Below are positions 1-9,383 of a stretch of DNA of 64,000 nucleotides, piece by piece. Origin of the DNA: Pirellulaceae bacterium (GTDB lineage: Bacteria; Planctomycetota; Planctomycetia; Pirellulales; Pirellulaceae). The notes beneath the pieces are model-generated. The model saw only the letters and a list, made by a program, of their open reading frames with translations. It made no database searches and was not told the DNA's origin. Numbering within the stretch: position 1 is the stretch's first letter; every line of letters begins with the position of its first letter. The stretch lies in contig JAQWSU010000026.1 of assembly GCA_029243025.1 (NCBI GenBank), positions 17,113-81,112 of the forward strand, read 5' to 3'. A program made the translations under genes and the position numbers.

Positions 1-263
1 ACGACAAAGTCCTGTCGCCGCGGCATCGCGGGAACGGATGCCTGAGCCAACAGCCGCTGATCAAAGGAGTTGTGCAACACGCTTCGGCATGGGAGATCCC
101 TGGCGGAGACCGGCTTACCCATGGGCAAGTGACGCTGATCGGCACCATGCTTAGACGCCAGCACCCGACCTCCAATCACCGCGGTCCGCTGATCATTTTG
201 GCGGGTCCCAGTCGCCTCCAGACCGAACAACAAGCACACACATAAATTAAGCATCAGAGTCAT
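1..263 (-). CDS. Partial hypothetical secreted protein (5' end only)
   Basis: A leftward frame opens at the ATG complementary to 261-263 and stays open for 87 codons to the window edge. The first residues (MTLMLNLCVCLLFGLEATG) look like a signal peptide. No family is recognised in the visible part. The opposite strand is also open over most of this stretch, so the coding call rests on the signal peptide and on lying downstream of, and in the same direction as, the propeller gene at 427-2583. It may be noise. Confidence 0.38.
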   Translation of the reverse strand, partial: MTLMLNLCVCLLFGLEATGTRQNDQRTAVIGGRVLASKHGADQRHLPMGKPVSARDLPCRSVLHNSFDQRLLAQASVPAMPRRQDFV

Positions 264-426
264 GTTTGGGTCCTGTATTCGATGACGTTCAATGATTCCA
301 ACTTCTCTAGGAATTCCTCCGACTCATTCACGGTGTCCCCAGAGAGCCAACTTCAAATATCCTGATCGGATTCCACCCAAGCTTTAACAAGGGTTGAAAC
401 AGGCAGTCTTCAGCAGTTCCAATCTA

Positions 427-2583
427 TCAATCAACGGCGATAAAACCATGGTACAGCCCCATGTAATAGGGCAACGTGAAAACCGTCCCTGTCCCAATCA
501 CTCGTCCGCCTCCCCCCGTATCCAGTTCCCAAGGATCTGAATTCCAATGGTTAAAATAACGTTCGTCAACGGGTATCACCTTTCCGTTATTCCGATATCC
601 TTTCCCTCGCACCTCCTCCTGATAAGCGTCGGCCCAATGTTTTGACAATAACAGGAGGTCTTTGCGGTGATGATTCGTATGACGCCAGTCAAATCGATCC
701 AGGGGAAACCGCTTCAGGGTATCGATTGAATCATCAAGCCAATTTGGCCAGGGTGACAAATCATGTTCGCCATAGATATTTGAGACCTTTACCTTTGCCC
801 CCACCGCTGCATAACAGAAATTAAAGAACGGGTTCATCTCGGGTTCTTCCTGCCGCCACGAATTAGCAAAGGGAACGAGATAGAGTTTTTTCAATTCAGG
901 ATCAGGCTCATATTTTATTAAATTGTAGAATGCCATGAAGGCCATTTCGTCATCCGAGTGATTCCCAGACCCGATACCACGTTGATATTTTGGTGTGAGC
1001 GCATTGATGTGGTATGAATGCTTCTCCCGTAACTGCCGACCCACTTCCCGATATTTCACATCCCCAGTGATGTGGTACGCCACATTGAGATACGAAAGCA
1101 TGCTGATTGAATTCAAACCACGTTCGACATGCCATTCCGGATTCTGATTTAGCTCCCGCGGCCCATACACAGCCCAGCGTGTGCGCCCCGCGTGGTCGTG
1201 CAAACTGAAATCATGTTTGATCAGGTGATCAATATTGTCGCGGACCAATTCACGCACAACTGACTTCTGCTGTTCGTCCTCGGCGACCAAATCGTAATAA
1301 AGTGCATAGAAGAAGTAGTGCCCATCGAGCTCATCGGAACTCGTATCACTCTTCCAATAGTATTTGCCATCAGCGGATTTCGGCCAGCGAGGCTGATAGA
1401 CCCGCCAATACCTATCCCTTTGCTGGGTCCGCATCTGCTGTTCGAGTGAGTAAGCATGCTTATTGGGATCACGGTTCGAGGCGACTTCCAGCACGGTCCG
1501 AGCGATAAATCCTTGGGGCGGAGCGTATTCCGCACCCCGGGGAGCCTGACTCAAGAGCTGAAGCGCCTCCAACACATCTGACGCGCGTCGTTTCGCCATT
1601 GGATCTTGGGTAGCCCCATAGGCAAAACATTCACCTGCCCCATACATGCTCGTCCACAAACCGTCGTTGTCACTGGCATCTAGGCGGATGTTCACTTTCT
1701 CCCCGGCCACTTCGGTCTGTGCTTCGATGACATAGCCAAAGCGAGTGCGACGATGAACCTGATCAATTTGATCCTCATAGAATCGGGCCTTTTCCGCCAA
1801 GGTCATCGCCACAAAATAGATGAACGAAAGACCACCATCCGTAGCAACCCAGGCGTTGCCCTCGGCATCAAGCGCCACGTCTCGAACTTCATCACCCGGC
1901 AACCATCGCTTTCCTTGACGATACGCCCAAGCTTTTCCGTCGAAACGAATTACGCCTCTTTTCGTCCCGAACCAAACTGTTCCATTTCCCCCACCGGCCA
2001 CACTGGTTATGTCGTCATAGGGCAAACCATCAACACCGGAATAAAGACGCCATTTTCCGTCCTGATAACAGCCTGCACCTTGAGCACTTCCAAACCACAA
2101 TCGTTCTAAACCGTCATAATCGACGAAGACATTGCTAGGAGCCCAACGACGGTTTCCTTCCTGCGGAAATACTGCCTGCGTTCCACCAGGGCCTGTTAGA
2201 AGTAATGCCCACTCAGTACCGATTGCAACTTTTCCTTCGGGTGCATGAGCGACGGCCAAAACCTTACCAGCCTGTTTGGGTAGCTCACCAATATCCGAAG
2301 GCACCTGGTGCTTCCGACGAAGAATAGCGGCTGCATCGTTGCTGGGCACCCATTCACCATTCCTCAACGTGAAGTCCCCCTTGGCAGTGTGCACGTAGAC
2401 CGCACCATCCTTTTCCACTGCGACCGACCGCACATCATTGCTCGGAAATCCCTGCTGGGTGGTGTAAAAGGTTCGTTTTTCCTGTGGAAATGGCCCCACG
2501 CGGCTCGGCATTTCAGACCGATCTGCTTGAAGCGCTCCAGTGAACACCAAAACCACCCACCCCGTACCTAGCAGTCGTCTCAC
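427..2583 (-). CDS. Secreted two-component-regulator-type propeller protein with large helical C-terminal domain
   Basis: The protein has about 718 residues from a GTG start at 2583. That start is preferred because a strong GGAGG (complement of 2595-2599) lies about 12 nt upstream and because the first residues then form a signal peptide (VRRLLGTGWVVLVFTGALQA). Residues up to about 260 carry repeated blades of the Reg_prop type (DVRSVAVEKDGAVYVHT, DITSVAGGGNGTVWFGTKRG, EVRDVALDAEGNAWVATDGG), a beta-propeller that usually binds glycans or ligands outside the cell. The remaining 450 residues are rich in Trp, Tyr and His and look like an all-helical barrel, for example 'WAVYGPRELNQNPEWH' and 'GSGNHSDDEMAFMAFYNL'. 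I do not recognise an enzyme family there. It is transcribed divergently from the sialidase-like gene at 2748, which fits a small polysaccharide-related locus. The propeller call is firm; the function is inferred. Confidence 0.75.
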   Translation of the reverse strand: MRRLLGTGWVVLVFTGALQADRSEMPSRVGPFPQEKRTFYTTQQGFPSNDVRSVAVEKDGAVYVHTAKGDFTLRNGEWVPSNDAAAILRRKHQVPSDIGELPKQAGKVLAVAHAPEGKVAIGTEWALLLTGPGGTQAVFPQEGNRRWAPSNVFVDYDGLERLWFGSAQGAGCYQDGKWRLYSGVDGLPYDDITSVAGGGNGTVWFGTKRGVIRFDGKAWAYRQGKRWLPGDEVRDVALDAEGNAWVATDGGLSFIYFVAMTLAEKARFYEDQIDQVHRRTRFGYVIEAQTEVAGEKVNIRLDASDNDGLWTSMYGAGECFAYGATQDPMAKRRASDVLEALQLLSQAPRGAEYAPPQGFIARTVLEVASNRDPNKHAYSLEQQMRTQQRDRYWRVYQPRWPKSADGKYYWKSDTSSDELDGHYFFYALYYDLVAEDEQQKSVVRELVRDNIDHLIKHDFSLHDHAGRTRWAVYGPRELNQNPEWHVERGLNSISMLSYLNVAYHITGDVKYREVGRQLREKHSYHINALTPKYQRGIGSGNHSDDEMAFMAFYNLIKYEPDPELKKLYLVPFANSWRQEEPEMNPFFNFCYAAVGAKVKVSNIYGEHDLSPWPNWLDDSIDTLKRFPLDRFDWRHTNHHRKDLLLLSKHWADAYQEEVRGKGYRNNGKVIPVDERYFNHWNSDPWELDTGGGGRVIGTGTVFTLPYYMGLYHGFIAVD

Positions 2584-2694
2584 GGTCAGGCTACCCTCCG
2601 ATGAATAGATTTTGTTTTTTGCGCGATAGTCACCCATGGCATTTTGCACCGGCATAATATGATAGCAGAGCGTACAATGGTATCCGATCAATAA

Positions 2695-2708
2695 TCAGGA
2701 AATCCTGA
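2695..2708. promoter_or_regulatory. Short perfect inverted repeat between divergent genes
   Basis: TCAGGA-AA-TCCTGA lies in the 164 bp between the divergent starts at 2583 and 2748, about 40 nt before the sialidase ATG. A second small stem, GAGGC-AGCA-GCCTC, follows directly. It could be an operator for the divergent pair or a leader hairpin; nothing more can be said from one copy. Confidence 0.3.
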
Positions 2709-2747
2709 GGCAGCAGCCTCGTTATCTTGCAGAGGAAAGAAGTGCCG

Positions 2748-3932
2748 ATGAATCGCATTTACTTGATCCTATTTGCTTTTTTCCTGCCAGCAAACTGTTT
2801 CGCCGATCCCACATTTACCTCTCAGAATATTTTCGCTCCCACGAATAAGCACGCCCATTCAAGCAGCATTGTGGAATGTCCCGACGGCAGTCTGATCGCG
2901 TGTTGGTTTTTCGGGAGTGGTGAACGCACAGCAGCGGATGTCGTGGTTCAGGGAGCACGCTTGGCAAAAGGAGCACATCACTGGAGCCCTGTCTTCTTAA
3001 TGGCAGACACGCCTAAGTTTCCAGATTGTAATCCAGTTTTGTTTATCGACAGCCATGATCGACTTTGGATGTTTTGGATTTCAGTCCTGGCGGAACGTTG
3101 GGAATGCAGCCAGCTGAAGTATCGCCGGGCGGATCAAGCCCATGGACAGGGAGCGCCAGATTGGTCCTGGCAGGATACGATCCAATTAAAGCCGGGGCAA
3201 GCATTTGCAGAGGTCATGCGAGAACGTTTCGACCAACTGGGCGTAAAAGACGGCATGTGGGCCGAATACGCAAAACCCTACCGCCGACTGCTGTTGGAGG
3301 CAGCCCAAGATCCGTCCAAACGCCAAATGGGCTGGATGACTCGCACTCATCCCATCACGCTTCCCCGTGGACGCATCCTACTTCCCCTGTATTCAGACGG
3401 CTACAACACATCGTTGATGGGCATCTCCGATGATCAGGGTCAAACTTGGCGGGCAAGCTCTCCCATCGTAGGCCTGGGGCCGATTCAACCATCTGTCGTG
3501 AGAAAACGGAACGGCGAATTGGTGGCTTTTTGCCGAGACTCTGGCCATCCACCGCCACGGGTTCTTGTTGCCCGTTCTCAGGATGACGGTGAAACCTGGT
3601 CTCCAGCCACTGACAGTACTCTTCCCAACCCCGGTTCGAGCTTAGAAGCGATCGCGCTGAACGATGGAAAGTGGATTCTGATTTGTAATGACACCGACCA
3701 AGGTCGCCATCGACTGTCAGTGCTGCTGTCAACTGACGAGGGTCAGAGCTGGAAGCATCAACGAGTGATCGAACCAAGTGATACAGAAGGAAAAACGTTC
3801 GACTATCCTTCCGTCATTCAGTCACAGGACGGCTTGATTCACCTGACCTATAGTTACAGTTCCACGGAAGGTCGCTGCATTCGACACTGCGTCATGAATG
3901 TGGAATGGATTGAAAGCGGAGCGAACCGTTAA
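2748..3932 (+). CDS. Secreted sialidase/BNR-repeat family protein
   Basis: The ATG at 2748 is chosen because AGAGGAAAGA (2731-2740) is its ribosome binding site and because it starts a clean signal peptide (MNRIYLILFAFFLPANCFA). The longer frame from a TTG at 2727 has no such support. The mature protein of about 375 residues is a sialidase-fold six-bladed propeller. It contains Asp-box-like motifs (SDDQGQTWRASS, SQDDGETWSPATD, STDEGQSWKHQR) and the typical opening 'HSSSIVECPDGSLIACWFFGSGE'-like blade. This is the exo-alpha-sialidase/BNR_2 group, whose planctomycete members are often annotated as exo-alpha-sialidase but whose substrates are mostly untested. Divergent from the propeller gene at 427-2583. 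Confidence 0.88.
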   Translation: MNRIYLILFAFFLPANCFADPTFTSQNIFAPTNKHAHSSSIVECPDGSLIACWFFGSGERTAADVVVQGARLAKGAHHWSPVFLMADTPKFPDCNPVLFIDSHDRLWMFWISVLAERWECSQLKYRRADQAHGQGAPDWSWQDTIQLKPGQAFAEVMRERFDQLGVKDGMWAEYAKPYRRLLLEAAQDPSKRQMGWMTRTHPITLPRGRILLPLYSDGYNTSLMGISDDQGQTWRASSPIVGLGPIQPSVVRKRNGELVAFCRDSGHPPPRVLVARSQDDGETWSPATDSTLPNPGSSLEAIALNDGKWILICNDTDQGRHRLSVLLSTDEGQSWKHQRVIEPSDTEGKTFDYPSVIQSQDGLIHLTYSYSSTEGRCIRHCVMNVEWIESGANR

Positions 3933-4043
3933 AGTTCGAACCACCGCACTCATTGCGAAATCGCCCTTCTGAGAGTTGGGCTTCATTCGAAGCAGGACGA
4001 TCCTTGATAAACCAACGCGACGAACCAAGGAAAAAGAACCTCC

Positions 4044-4727
4044 ATGCTTGTGATCAAGAGCCTCGTCGGTGTCGCATTCCAGCTGACGTTATTCGCAGCG
4101 TTACTGCTCCTGCCAGCCCCAACCTGGGACTGGCCTCGAGCCCTTCAGTTTTTGATCGTTTACGGCATCGCAACAACGATCGCGGTCTTTATCCTGGCTC
4201 GCATCGCCCCGCACGGTCTCGAGGCTCGACTTTCCGCTCCGGCGTCGGCTAGTCAGCCGAAGAGGGATCGGATTGTCACTTGTTTTATGGTCTTACTCTT
4301 CCTCGCTTGGTTTATCTTCATTCCAATTGATGTCTTCCACTTCCACCTATTGCCGCCGCCTTCACGCTCGCTATCGGCATTGGGAGCCGTCGTCTCAATC
4401 GCGGGTTTCGGATTATGTCTGGCATCGATTTATCGAAATGCTTTTGTTGCTCCGATTGTAAAAGACCAATCGGATCGTGGGCACACTTTAGTCGATACGG
4501 GCATTTACGGCATCGTCCGCCATCCCATGTATCTCGGGATGCTCTTGTGGCTAATCGGCCTGGGCCTTTGGCTTGAAAGTACAGCAGGATCTCTCGCAAC
4601 CCTCGTCTTGGCCCAGATATTCCTACTTCGCATCAAGATCGAAGAGGCCACCTTGTCGAATTCGCTACCCGGTTACGTGGGCTACAAGCGCCGAGTGCCC
4701 TACCGTCTGATTCCGTTTATTTGGTAA
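4044..4727 (+). CDS. Isoprenylcysteine carboxyl methyltransferase (ICMT/PEMT) family membrane protein
   Basis: This 227-residue integral membrane protein has about five hydrophobic segments and the family signature near the C terminus: 'DTGIYGIVRHPMYLGMLLW', followed by a conserved glycine-rich helix and a KIEEATL...LPGYVGYKRRVPYRLIPFIW tail (here split into its short motifs). The RHPMY motif binds S-adenosylmethionine in the ICMT/phospholipid methyltransferase superfamily. Bacterial members are thought to methylate small acids or lipids at the membrane; the substrate cannot be told here. AAGGAAAAAG at 4028-4037 serves as the ribosome binding site. It ends 8 nt from the stop of the convergent beta-lactamase-fold gene. 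Confidence 0.85.
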   Translation: MLVIKSLVGVAFQLTLFAALLLLPAPTWDWPRALQFLIVYGIATTIAVFILARIAPHGLEARLSAPASASQPKRDRIVTCFMVLLFLAWFIFIPIDVFHFHLLPPPSRSLSALGAVVSIAGFGLCLASIYRNAFVAPIVKDQSDRGHTLVDTGIYGIVRHPMYLGMLLWLIGLGLWLESTAGSLATLVLAQIFLLRIKIEEATLSNSLPGYVGYKRRVPYRLIPFIW

Positions 4728-4735
4728 CCGCGTTC

Positions 4736-5905
4736 TTACTTGTTTTCAAATTCGCCTTCCTTCAACTGGTTGGCCGCCGTCTGTTGAAAGACTCTTCGCA
4801 TTTTCGAGTTGTCACTGTTGATCAGACCATCGCGTTGAATCATCATCACGTAAATCGTGTCTGTCTCGGGATCCACCCACCCCTGCGTCCCAAATGCGCC
4901 ACCATGACCGAACGTCCCCTTTGAAAACATCCCTGTCGTACCTTGAGGCTCACGCACGAGGCACCATCCCAGCCCCCAACAATTCCCTGGGGTAAACCCC
5001 GTTTTCAAGTCGCCTGACTGCGGTGAGATCATCGCCTCGACACCACCTTTCGAAACAATTCGCTGCCCACGCAACATCCCACCGTTCAACACCATTTGAT
5101 AGAACCGAAACATATCGCGTGCCGTGGCGAAAAGCCCACCAGACGGATTCGGTGCCGTCAACTGGCTGTAATCACCGAGAAACCCCTTCGAGGGAACGAG
5201 CGTTTTCTCCGCAGGGTTCCACTTATAAAGTGTGGCGACGCGTCTTAATTGCTTCTCATCCAAAAAGAAAGTAGCCCGGTTCATTCTCAGGGGATCAAAC
5301 ACTTTTGTCTTAAGAAATTGGTCTAGCGGTTGTTGGGATACAATCTCCACAATCCGCCCAGCCACATTGAGCCCGGGACTGTAAAGCCAGCGTTCGCCGG
5401 GTGAAAAGGCAACAGGCCTTTGCGCGAGGGCGTCAACAGCTTCTTCCAATGAACCATCGAACGATTGTTTACCGGAAAGCCCTGCCGTATGTGTAACACA
5501 ATCACGAATCGTCATTTCACGTGAGGGCGTTTCACCCCCCTGCAACTTCACTTCAGCAAACGCTGGAAGATATTTACTGACCTTATCATCGACAGACAGT
5601 TTCCCCTCGTCTTGCAGAATCATAACGGCCGTTGACACAATCGGCTTCGTCATCGATGCGATCGCAAACAGACTCCCTTTTTTCATTGGTCGTTGCTTCT
5701 CGACATCGGCCCAACCGACCGCACTAAGGTGGACAATCTTGCCTCGATGCCCAACGAGGGTAACAGCACCAGCAATGGCATCCGCATCAACAAACCCCTG
5801 CATTGCCTTGTTGATTGCAGCATTCTCCGGAGGCGTTTGCCCCGACTGGGCAACACTCAACGCCGGCAAACACAATACGCAAACCGCAAACAATGAATAA
5901 CGCAT
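4736..5905 (-). CDS. Secreted serine beta-lactamase/esterase family hydrolase (class C fold)
   Basis: The protein has 389 residues with an N-terminal signal peptide (MRYSLFAVCVLCLPALSVAQ). It has the SxxK catalytic motif of the PF00144 family at Ser84-Lys87 (ASMTKP), a tyrosine motif around 'WLYSPGLNVAG', and an 'FGHGGAFGT' segment matching the third conserved box. This family includes class C beta-lactamases, D-aminopeptidases and EstB-type esterases. The wide planctomycete expansion is mostly thought to be esterase or peptidase, not antibiotic resistance, so a resistance call is not justified. A GAGAGGAG ribosome binding site precedes the ATG. The gene converges on the methyltransferase gene at 4727. 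Confidence 0.88.
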   Translation of the reverse strand: MRYSLFAVCVLCLPALSVAQSGQTPPENAAINKAMQGFVDADAIAGAVTLVGHRGKIVHLSAVGWADVEKQRPMKKGSLFAIASMTKPIVSTAVMILQDEGKLSVDDKVSKYLPAFAEVKLQGGETPSREMTIRDCVTHTAGLSGKQSFDGSLEEAVDALAQRPVAFSPGERWLYSPGLNVAGRIVEIVSQQPLDQFLKTKVFDPLRMNRATFFLDEKQLRRVATLYKWNPAEKTLVPSKGFLGDYSQLTAPNPSGGLFATARDMFRFYQMVLNGGMLRGQRIVSKGGVEAMISPQSGDLKTGFTPGNCWGLGWCLVREPQGTTGMFSKGTFGHGGAFGTQGWVDPETDTIYVMMIQRDGLINSDNSKMRRVFQQTAANQLKEGEFENK

Positions 5906-6041
5906 CGCAGGTCATCTCCTCTCACAGCTCGCCACTTTGCAATCAGCTGCAGATAGGCAGGCCAGTTTTCGGCGTCAATGAGTTCTCACTCGCCACAATT
6001 TGACGAGGCTACCCTCACTTTTCCTGTAACAAAACATTGGG

Positions 6042-9000
6042 CTATTTGCCTGTATTTTCTTGAAGTGCCGCCTTTGGTAACTCAGTTTGCGCGTCCCCAT
6101 CTTTCAGAAACGCCACCAAATCCACAAATTCGGTGAGTGACAACTGAGAAACCGTTGCATCCGGCATGAGGCTGCGTTTATTGTTCACCTTCTCGTCAAT
6201 CTCATTGACATTAATTCGGTAATCGCGACCATTGGGCCCACGCAAGACGACCTGAGGCGGACCGTCACTAAGCTTGAGTCCACCATAGACGTTACCGGAC
6301 TTGGTCACCACACTCCAGGTTTCGAACCCTTCTTTGATTTCCAAGGAAGGATCTACAATCGACTCAACAATTTTCTCAATCGTATGAGTCTGCCAAATCT
6401 TGTTTAAATCGGGGCCAATACTGCCTCCCACCCCTTCGATACGATGACAATTAATGCATTGGCTCTTTTCCGCATTTAAGAAGACATCCCTCCCTCGCCG
6501 ACTATCACCCGTTTCAGCAACCAACTTTTTGATCCTGGCGATACTCGTCGAGTCCAAGGAAAGGGAAAGACCGTCTTGGTAGATTTGCTTAAGCAGATCG
6601 TGTGCCTTTCCCGTTGCGTCGGAAGCCACGTGACGTTGGAGCGCTGCTGCCACAGAAGACTTGGTAGCAACTGGTAAGTTCCCCGATACATAGCGCTGCC
6701 CAAGTTCTACAGCATGATCCATATCAGCCCCTAGCACATCGATCGCCGCATTCACAATCACCGCATCCTGGATATCCAGCATGGAGCGTGTAACAGAAGT
6801 TGCCTTCTCTTCGTCAACCTCGCCAAGAAGCCAAAGGGAGTCTGCAATTAACTCGGCTTCTTTCCAGCTCTTCATCTGCTGAACCCACTCATCAAGCAGC
6901 AACTCTACCCCTGGATCCCCGCGATCCGAGAATGGCCATTGCTCCGCTTTCAAGAGAGCCAAGGCCTGAATAACTGCCTGCCTCTCGCTCAATGATCGGC
7001 CTTTATCACAAAGGATTTCAAATAGCGGGCGACTGGCAGAGATAACACGCAGCTCACCCGCCAACTGAATCGCCGACTGACGAATTTCAGCATCGGATGA
7101 CTTCAGTAACTTCACAGTCAGCGCGGCAACACTCGGAGACTTGCCACCTCCCACAAGCCCCAAAGTTTCCAAGGCCGTGATCTGCAGGCGGGCAGAACTG
7201 TCAGGATTTTGTTTAAGCCAGTCAATCACTCCGGTCGCCTGAATGGGAGGGCGCACCACGATATGGCGATGAGCCGTCAACAACCGTTCGAGCTGATCCT
7301 CGGTGAAGCCATTGGTTTCGCCGCGCAGAAGTCGATCTAACTCGTCGGCAGCCCCATGGGTTCGCAAAGCGAGAAACAATTCGGTCGCCAACTCGCTTTG
7401 CTGGGAGTCATTGGAGATTGCCATTTGACTGATCTTTCTGACACCCGGAATACCACATCGTTCAACCCCCCTCAAAATCCCATCAAACAGATACTGATCG
7501 TTTCGATCCACATTCACTAATTGCGCAAGCAATCCTGAGGCAATCGTTTCTTTGACTTCATGCTGGGCCGCCAAAGAACCAACAGCACCGGCAGCCAACG
7601 CAGCCGCTCGCTGCACGGCCGGATGAACATCCTTCGCAACCAGGTTCAACAACGGTTGAGCACGCGACAGTGTGGCTTGGTCTGCCGACATTTGATGGCC
7701 AATCGCCTCCGCCGCAGTCCGTCGCATCTCAAAACTCGAATCCGTTAACAGTTCCTCCGCACATGGCGACGCTGCATTCCAATCAAGCTGGCAAGCCGCT
7801 CCAAAAGCCGCGACTCGAGCCGGCAGGGACAGTGATGCATTTCTCGCAATCTCCAAGCATTTCCCACTAATTATCTCGGTGGGGATCTCCCGATGCTCTA
7901 CTCCACGCCGCACCACTTCTTTTCGAACTCTTTCACGAAGTTCGAAATCAAGCGTCGTGGTGAGAATCTCGAACAGGTGCTCCATTGTTCTATAGCGAAG
8001 TAGATTCCAGGCGTTCATTTTCCCGAGCGCAATACCCGGAAGACCATCTGTTCCGGTCCAACGAAGGCGATAAATGCGCCCGTGCGTTCCGTCACCCCAT
8101 GACCGCCCTGCGCCCCCACTATTCGTTCTCCAATCGAGCACGTAAATGGCACCGTCAGGGCCCACCAGAGCCTGCACAGGCCGAAACATGCCATCATCCG
8201 ATTCCATCAGCGTAAATTGGCTGACCACCTTGAAGGTGCTACCGGCTCGTTCAATTTGGTAGGCGCGTACTTTCATTCGGTACACGTCGGGATAAATGAG
8301 CAAGCCGCGAAATTCTTCAGGAAAACGTGTACCCTGATAGATCAAAAGGCCCGCTGGTGCGCCACGCCCTGTTTTTAGCATTGAGGGCATCTTTCCTGGC
8401 CTTTCGCCAAAGACAGCACCCCGTGCGAAATCCGTGCGGCAACACTTCGCACCCATCTCTAATCGCCAACCGTAATCTGCTCCCTCGAGCAAATGCATCA
8501 GCCGAACCCCTTGAAATTTCGACCCATCCTCCTGGTCATTATCAACGTGAAACATGTTGTACAGTTCGTCGAAGACAACATTGCGGTAGGGATTGCGAAA
8601 ACCTCGCGCAAATTCAGTAAGTCTCGACCCATCGGGACGTGAGCGAAAAATGGCTCCGGTTCGCAGCACGGTTGCCCGAGATCCGTCACTACCCTCGGCA
8701 ATATTGTCATCGTCACCGCTTGTTGTATACATCCAATTGTCGTGGCTGATGGTCAACCCGGAAACTTGATGATGATGATAACCACACATTCCCCTTAAGA
8801 TCTCTTGTTCCTCCCACACCCCATCCTGCGTTTGCCTACGACGAATCACATGCCCGACCGAGGGAAAATACATCCACTCTTTGTGCAAAAGAATGCTCGA
8901 AGGCATTTCTAAATCGTCCATCAATAACTGGGCCGTCTCGTAAGTGCCATCACCATCCGCATCGACCAACCGTTTGAGCTGATCATTGACATTCTTCGTC

Positions 9001-9383
9001 TTGCGATTGACGGTCGCCTTTGAACCATCCTGATAGATCACATCATAGGTGGTGTCTATCTGTTCTGTTGCCTCACGCCATTCCAAAACGAAAAGTGCCC
9101 CATCATCTCCAAAGGTCATTGCAACCGGATCGACAACGGTTGGTTCTTCTGCAACGATCTCGACGGTGACACCGGCCGGCGTGCGTAGACCTTTCAAGCG
9201 TTGATCAGCATTCTGATTATTTCCCACCTGATCTTGCATCCTCACCCATTCAGGCGTCGGCGTTTGCAACATTTCCTCTCGGAGGAAATCGGGCTCGGCA
9301 ATCGCTTGACCCACGACCTCTGCTCGGAAAACACCCAGGTTTGCAACGATGGACGCCAGAATGATTAAGTCGCGACAATTCAT
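6042..9383 (-). CDS. PVC-type propeller / HEAT-repeat / c-type cytochrome protein
   Basis: This 1113-residue exported protein has a signal peptide at 1-25. An N-terminal sugar-dehydrogenase-like propeller follows (about 55-440; 'GVTVEIVAEEPTVVDPVAMTF', 'FARGFRNPYRNVVFDEL', 'GADYGWRLEMGAKCCRTD'). Then come HEAT-like helical repeats (about 470-930), and a C-terminal heme domain with CINCH near residue 977 and a likely Met ligand in 'SLMPDATVSQL'. The order matches the 'PVC-type heme-binding CxxCH protein / membrane-bound dehydrogenase' families that are numerous in Planctomycetes and Verrucomicrobia. They are presumed to oxidise sugars or other organics in the periplasm and pass electrons to a cytochrome; the substrate is unknown. 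No operon partner lies within 130 bp on either side. Confidence 0.9.
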   Translation of the reverse strand: MNCRDLIILASIVANLGVFRAEVVGQAIAEPDFLREEMLQTPTPEWVRMQDQVGNNQNADQRLKGLRTPAGVTVEIVAEEPTVVDPVAMTFGDDGALFVLEWREATEQIDTTYDVIYQDGSKATVNRKTKNVNDQLKRLVDADGDGTYETAQLLMDDLEMPSSILLHKEWMYFPSVGHVIRRRQTQDGVWEEQEILRGMCGYHHHQVSGLTISHDNWMYTTSGDDDNIAEGSDGSRATVLRTGAIFRSRPDGSRLTEFARGFRNPYRNVVFDELYNMFHVDNDQEDGSKFQGVRLMHLLEGADYGWRLEMGAKCCRTDFARGAVFGERPGKMPSMLKTGRGAPAGLLIYQGTRFPEEFRGLLIYPDVYRMKVRAYQIERAGSTFKVVSQFTLMESDDGMFRPVQALVGPDGAIYVLDWRTNSGGAGRSWGDGTHGRIYRLRWTGTDGLPGIALGKMNAWNLLRYRTMEHLFEILTTTLDFELRERVRKEVVRRGVEHREIPTEIISGKCLEIARNASLSLPARVAAFGAACQLDWNAASPCAEELLTDSSFEMRRTAAEAIGHQMSADQATLSRAQPLLNLVAKDVHPAVQRAAALAAGAVGSLAAQHEVKETIASGLLAQLVNVDRNDQYLFDGILRGVERCGIPGVRKISQMAISNDSQQSELATELFLALRTHGAADELDRLLRGETNGFTEDQLERLLTAHRHIVVRPPIQATGVIDWLKQNPDSSARLQITALETLGLVGGGKSPSVAALTVKLLKSSDAEIRQSAIQLAGELRVISASRPLFEILCDKGRSLSERQAVIQALALLKAEQWPFSDRGDPGVELLLDEWVQQMKSWKEAELIADSLWLLGEVDEEKATSVTRSMLDIQDAVIVNAAIDVLGADMDHAVELGQRYVSGNLPVATKSSVAAALQRHVASDATGKAHDLLKQIYQDGLSLSLDSTSIARIKKLVAETGDSRRGRDVFLNAEKSQCINCHRIEGVGGSIGPDLNKIWQTHTIEKIVESIVDPSLEIKEGFETWSVVTKSGNVYGGLKLSDGPPQVVLRGPNGRDYRINVNEIDEKVNNKRSLMPDATVSQLSLTEFVDLVAFLKDGDAQTELPKAALQENTGK

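Noticed and set aside
4736..5905. Calling the beta-lactamase-fold gene an antibiotic resistance gene
   Set aside because: SxxK is shared by esterases and peptidases, and nothing in the context or motifs points to beta-lactam hydrolysis.
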